Positions 57,413 through 64,000 of a stretch of DNA of 64,000 bases are shown piece by piece (the first letter of the stretch is position 1; each line of letters starts with the position of its first letter). The notes under the pieces are model-generated. The model was given only the letters and a program-made list of their open reading frames with translations. It was not told where the DNA came from and ran no database searches. Where the stretch lies: contig CANNZV010001445.1 of the NCBI GenBank assembly GCA_947561585.1, positions 89,898-153,897 on the forward strand, in the 5' to 3' direction. The position numbers and the translations under genes were made by a program. The stretch is from Caprella mutica (taxonomy: Eukaryota; Arthropoda; Malacostraca; Amphipoda; Caprellidae).

Positions 57413-57602
57413 GCAGGGGAAAGTTATGAATTATCAATCAGTTCCACATTCTCAGTCATAGAGGAAAAACGATATAATAAAAATAATTTAATTTATATTT
57501 TTATTGGTATCCATAATACCTGCAGGTATCATGGATACCAATACAAACAAAAAAATATTATATAGTTTTTTTATGACCGAAAATGTGTAACTGATTGATA
57601 AT
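57413..57602. mobile_element. MITE family A copy
   Basis: AAAGTTATGAATTATCAATC then AGTTCCACATTCTCAGTCAT on the left; the inverse AACTGATTGATAATTCG on the right. The core TGATACCTGCAGGTATCA-type palindrome is nearly intact at 57510-57540. Confidence 0.82.
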
Positions 57603-57806
57603 TCGATTAAAACTGGTTATCATATATGGAATATGGCACATAAATACATTAGACTTCATTAAGCTAGATAGGTTTTTGTGAGAGATCACCTGTGCTGAGT
57701 TTAAAGGTGAGAAGACAATCGATATCTACGACGTCAAACACATTCTATATCGACTCAACATTCGTACCAACCTTCAGCCTATTTTCACTTTGAAAACTAT
57801 TAACTT
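57603..57806. other. Spacer before the terminal satellite
   Basis: Mixed sequence with nothing recognised. TTAACTTAACTGTAATGGCA at 57800 resembles a founding satellite unit. Confidence 0.35.
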
Positions 57807-60800
57807 AACTGTAATGGCACACTTAAATGAAATATATTGGGACACTTAATTGAAATATAGTGGGACACTTAATTGAAATATATTGGGACACTTAATTGAA
57901 ATATAGTGGGACACTTAATTGAAATATATTGGGACACTTAACTGAAATATATTGGGATACTTAACTGTGTTGGGACACTTAATTGAAATATAGTGGGACA
58001 CTTAATTGAAATATATTGTCACACTTAACTGAAATATAGTGGGACACTTAATTGAAATATATTGTCACACTTAACTGAAATATATTGGGACACTTAACTG
58101 AAATATATTGTCACACTTAACTGAAATATATTGGGACACTTAACTGGAATATATTGGGACACTTAACTGAAATATATTGTCACACTTAACTGAAATATAT
58201 TGGGACACTTAACTGGAATATATTGGGACACTTAACTGATATATATTGGGACACTTAACTGATATATATTGGGACACTTAACTGGAATATATTGGGACAC
58301 TTAACTGAAATATATTGGGACACTTAACTGGAATATATTGGGACACTTAACTGGAATATATTGGGACACTTAACTGGAATATATTGGGACACTTAACTGA
58401 AATATATTGTCACACTTAACTGAAATATATTGGGACACTTAACTGGAATATATTGGGACACTTAACTGAAATATATTGTCACACTTAACTGAAATATATT
58501 GGGACACTTAACTGGAATATATTGGGACACTTAACTGATATATATTGGGACACTTAACTGATATATATTGGGACACTTAACTGATATATATTGGGACACT
58601 TAACTGAAATATATTGGGACACTTAACTGGAATATATTGGGACACTTAACTGAAATATATTGTCACACTTAACTGAAATATATTGGGACACTTAACTGGA
58701 ATATATTGGGACACTTAACTGATATATATTGGGACACTTAACTGATATATATTGGGACACTTAACTGGAATATATTGGGACACTTAACTGGAATATATTG
58801 GGACACTTAACTGAAATATATTGGGACACTTAACTGATATATATTGGGACACTTAACTGGAATATATTGGGACACTTAACTGAAATATATTGGGACACTT
58901 AACTGGAATATATTGGGACACTTAACTGGAATATATTGGGACACTTAACTGGAATATATTGGGACACTTAACTGGAATATATTGGGACACTTAACTGGAA
59001 TATATTGGGACACTTAACTGAAATATATTGGGACACTTAACTGAAATATATTGGGACACTTAACTGAAATATATTGAGACACTTAACTGAAATATATTGG
59101 GACACTTAACTGGAATATATTGGGACACTTAACTGGAATATATTGGGACACTTAACTGAAATATATTGGGACACTTAACTGAAATATATTGAGACACTTA
59201 ACTGAAATATATTGGGACACTTAACTGAAATATATTGGGACACTTAACTGAAATATATTGAGACACTTAACTGAAATATATTGGGACACTTAACTGGAAT
59301 ATGTTGGGACACTTAACTGGAATATATTGGGACACTTAACTGGAATATATTGGGACACTTAACTGAAATATATTGGGACACTTAACTGAAATATATTGGG
59401 ACACTTAACTGGAATATATTGGGACACTTAACTGAAATATATTGGGACACTTAACTGAAATATATTGGGACACTTAACTGGAATATATTGGGACACTTAA
59501 CTGGAATATATTGGGACACTTAACTGGAATATGTTGGGACACTTAACTGGAATATATTGGGACACTTAACTGAAATATATTGGGACACTTAACTGAAATA
59601 TATTGGGACACTTAACTGAAATATATTGGGACACTTAACTGGAATATATTGGGACACTTAACTGATATATATTGGGACACTTAACTGGAATATGTTGGGA
59701 CACTTAACTGAAATATATTGGGACACTTAACTGAAATATATTGGGACACTTAACTGAAATATATTGGGACACTTAACTGGAATATATTGGGACACTTAAC
59801 TGGAATATATTGGGACACTTAACTGGAATATATTGGGACACTTAACTGGAATATATTGGGACACTTAACTGAAATATATTGGGACACTTAACTGAAATAT
59901 ATTGGGACACTTAACTGGAATATGTTGGGACACTTAACTGGAATATATTGGGACACTTAACTGGAATATATTGGGACACTTAACTGGAATATATTGGGAC
60001 ACTTAACTGAAATATATTGGGACACTTAACTGAAATATATTGGGACACTTAACTGGAATATATTGGGACACTTAACTGAAATATATTGGGACACTTAAAC
60101 TGAAATATATTGGGACACTTAACTGGAATATGTTGGGACACTTAACTGGAATATATTGGGACACTTAACTGGAATATATTGGGACACTTAACTGGAATAT
60201 ATTGGGACACTTAACTGGAATATATTGGGACACTTAACTGGAATATATTGGGACACTTAACTGGAATATATTGGGACACTTAACTGAATATATTGGGACA
60301 CTTAACTGAAATATATTGGGACACTTAACTGGAATATATTGGGACACTTAACTGGAATATATTGGGACACTTAACTGGAATATATTGGGACACTTAACTG
60401 GAATATATTGGGACACTTAACTGGAATATATTGGGACACTTAACTGAAATATATTGGGACACTTAACTGAAATATATTGGGACACTTAACTGAAATATAT
60501 TGGGACACTTAACTGAAATATATTGGGACACTTAACTGGAATATATTGGGACACTTAACTGGAATATATTGGGACACTTAACTGAAATATATTGGGACAC
60601 TTAACTGAAATATATTGAGACACTTAACTGAAATATATTGGGACACTTAACTGAAATATATTGGGACACTTAACTGAAATATATTGAGACACTTAACTGA
60701 AATATATTGGGACACTTAACTGGAATATGTTGGGACACTTAACTGGAATATATTGGGACACTTAACTGGAATATATTGGGACACTTAACTGGAATATATT

Positions 60801-63800
60801 GGGACACTTAACTGAAATATATTGGGACACTTAACTGAAATATATTGGGACACTTAACTGGAATATGTTGGGACACTTAACTGGAATATATTGGGACACT
60901 TAACTGGAATATATTGGGACACTTAACTGGAATATATTGGGACACTTAACTGAAATATATTGGGACACTTAACTGAAATATATTGGGACACTTAACTGGA
61001 ATATATTGGGACACTTAACTGAAATATATTGGGACACTTAACTGAAATATATTGGGACACTTAACTGGAATATGTTGGGACACTTAACTGGAATATATTG
61101 GGACACTTAACTGGAATATATTGGGACACTTAACTGGAATATATTGGGACACTTAACTGAAATATATTGGGACACTTAACTGAAATATATTGGGACACTT
61201 AACTGGAATATATTGGGACACTTAACTGAAATATATTGGGACACTTAACTGAAATATATTGGGACACTTAACTGGAATATATTGGGACACTTAACTGGAA
61301 TATATTGGGACACTTAACTGAAATATATTGGGACACTTAACTGGAATATGTTGGGACACTTAACTGGAATATATTGGGACACTTAACTGGAATATATTGG
61401 GACACTTAACTGGAATATATTGGGACACTTAACTGAAATATATTGGGACACTTAACTGAAATATATTGGGACACTTAACTGGAATATATTGGGACACTTA
61501 ACTGAAATATATTGGGACACTTAACTGAAATATATTGGGACACTTAACTGGAATATATTGGGACACTTAACTGGAATATATTGGGACACTTAACTGGAAT
61601 ATGTTGGGACACTTAACTGGAATATATTGGGACACTTAACTGGAATATATTGGGACACTTAACTGAAATATATTGGGACACTTAACTGGAATATGTTGGG
61701 ACACTTAACTGGAATATATTGGGACACTTAACTGGAATATATTGGGACACTTAACTGGAATATATTGGGACACTTAACTGGAATATATTGGGACACTTAA
61801 CTGGAATATGTTGGGACACTTAACTGGAATATATTGGGACACTTAACTGAAATATATTGGGACACTTAACTGAAATATATTGGGACACTTAACTGAAATA
61901 TATTGGGACACTTAACTGGAATATATTGGGACACTTAACTGATATATATTGGGACACTTAACTGGAATATGTTGGGACACTTAACTGAAATATATTGGGA
62001 CACTTAACTGAAATATATTGGGACACTTAACTGAAATATATTGGGACACTTAACTGGAATATATTGGGACACTTAACTGGAATATATTGGGACACTTAAC
62101 TGGAATATATTGGGACACTTAACTGGAATATATTGGGACACTTAACTGAAATATATTGGGACACTTAACTGAAATATATTGGGACACTTAACTGGAATAT
62201 GTTGGGACACTTAACTGGAATATATTGGGACACTTAACTGGAATATATTGGGACACTTAACTGGAATATATTGGGACACTTAACTGAAATATATTGGGAC
62301 ACTTAACTGAAATATATTGGGACACTTAACTGGAATATATTGGGACACTTAACTGAAATATATTGGGACACTTAACTGAAATATATTGGGACACTTAACT
62401 GGAATATGTTGGGACACTTAACTGGAATATATTGGGACACTTAACTGGAATATATTGGGACACTTAACTGGAATATATTGGGACACTTAACTGGAATATA
62501 TTGGGACACTTAACTGGAATATATTGGGACACTTAACTGGAATATATTGGGACACTTAACTGATATATATTGGGACACTTAACTGAAATATATTGGGACA
62601 CTTAACTGGAATATATTGGGACACTTAACTGGAATATATTGGGACACTTAACTGGAATATATTGGGACACTTAACTGGAATATATTGGGACACTTAACTG
62701 GAATATATTGGGACACTTAACTGAAATATATTGGGACACTTAACTGAAATATATTGGGACACTTAACTGAAATATATTGAGACACTTAACTGAAATATAT
62801 TGGGACACTTAACTGGAATATATTGGGACACTTAACTGGAATATATTGGGACACTTAACTGAAATATATTGGGACACTTAACTGAAATATATTGAGACAC
62901 TTAACTGAAATATATTGGGACACTTAACTGAAATATATTGGGACACTTAACTGAAATATATTGAGACACTTAACTGAAATATATTGGGACACTTAACTGG
63001 AATATGTTGGGACACTTAACTGGAATATATTGGGACACTTAACTGGAATATATTGGGACACTTAACTGGAATATATTGGGACACTTAACTGAAATATATT
63101 GGGACACTTAACTGAAATATATTGGGACACTTAACTGGAATATGTTGGGACACTTAACTGGAATATATTGGGACACTTAACTGGAATATATTGGGACACT
63201 TAACTGGAATATATTGGGACACTTAACTGAAATATATTGGGACACTTAACTGAAATATATTGGGACACTTAACTGGAATATATTGGGACACTTAACTGAA
63301 ATATATTGGGACACTTAACTGAAATATATTGGGACACTTAACTGGAATATGTTGGGACACTTAACTGGAATATATTGGGACACTTAACTGGAATATATTG
63401 GGACACTTAACTGGAATATATTGGGACACTTAACTGAAATATATTGGGACACTTAACTGAAATATATTGGGACACTTAACTGGAATATATTGGGACACTT
63501 AACTGAAATATATTGGGACACTTAACTGAAATATATTGGGACACTTAACTGGAATATATTGGGACACTTAACTGGAATATATTGGGACACTTAACTGAAA
63601 TATATTGGGACACTTAACTGGAATATGTTGGGACACTTAACTGGAATATATTGGGACACTTAACTGGAATATATTGGGACACTTAACTGGAATATATTGG
63701 GACACTTAACTGAAATATATTGGGACACTTAACTGAAATATATTGGGACACTTAACTGGAATATATTGGGACACTTAACTGAAATATATTGGGACACTTA

Positions 63801-64000
63801 ACTGAAATATATTGGGACACTTAACTGGAATATATTGGGACACTTAACTGGAATATATTGGGACACTTAACTGGAATATGTTGGGACACTTAACTGGAAT
63901 ATATTGGGACACTTAACTGGAATATATTGGGACACTTAACTGAAATATATTGGGACACTTAACTGGAATATGTTGGGACACTTAACTGGAATATATTGGG
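57807..64000. repeat. 23-bp satellite (ACTGGAATATATTGGGACAC), runs past the window
   Basis: About 269 units in the window. The left edge (57807-58130) is the most mixed (AATTGAAATATAGTGGGAC and TTGTCACAC versions) and the interior is more uniform. Variant ATGTTGGG marks show that the segment starting near 59.45 kb is repeated 2,277 bp (99 units) later, in the same marker order, up to the window end. Confidence 0.98.

Noticed and set aside
57807..64000. Centromeric or telomeric identity for the 23-bp satellite
   Set aside because: Higher-order structure is suggestive, but many other arrays lie nearby and the unit does not match the TTAGG-type insect telomere repeat. Position in the chromosome cannot be seen from the window.

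Overview
This is an AT-rich nuclear window from an animal, most likely an arthropod and probably an insect. The genes are split by GT-AG introns. One gene encodes an EF-hand protein close to calmodulin. The spacers are full of short non-autonomous DNA transposons (MITEs) and minisatellites. I lean towards a hemipteran, but that is an impression and the sequence does not prove it.

Genes. (1) 96-472 (+) is the last coding exon of an unrecognised, highly charged protein whose upstream exons lie outside the window. (2) 9163-32048 (-) is a complete six-exon calmodulin-like gene. Spliced, it gives exactly 741 nt (246 aa): a basic, Pro/Gly-rich leader of about 96 aa followed by four EF-hand units, of which only the first keeps a canonical calcium loop. 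The first intron is 16.1 kb and is largely tandem repeat. (3) 49180-52374 (+) is a complete five-exon gene for an unrecognised 290-aa protein. All its introns are phase 0, and exon 2 has two in-frame splice donors. (4) A weak internal-exon candidate lies at 55999-56056 (-). Most other long open frames are minisatellite translations.

Repeats. By adding array lengths I estimate that roughly 24 kb (well over a third) is tandem repeat, in about thirty arrays with unit lengths of 11 to 70 bp. The largest is a 23-bp satellite from 57.8 kb to the window end; it contains a 2,277-bp (99-monomer) higher-order duplication. A 44-bp array (26.8-28.4 kb) has a 308-bp, seven-monomer higher-order repeat. Between the arrays are many fold-back MITEs. 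Family A (TA-flanked, GGGTAAGTT ends, about 12 copies) shares its palindromic core with a MITE that has different ends. Family B has hAT-like TAGGGTTGTGACA ends, and a 1.5-kb hAT-like element has a perfect 8-bp target duplication. There is also a TTAA-flanked piggyBac-like MITE and several single-copy fold-backs.

How it fits together. Several minisatellites are clearly amplified pieces of MITEs: the 44-bp and 33-bp arrays come from the family A core, the 28-bp array from the piggyBac-like interior, and the CATATGC array sits inside a family B-type element. This window therefore shows tandem arrays at several stages of birth from transposon palindromes. Tandem arrays also touch gene parts: a CCAAT-rich array lies directly upstream of the calmodulin-like start codon, and a splice donor of that gene is itself triplicated into its intron. 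I saw no tRNA, rRNA, CRISPR or prokaryotic feature.
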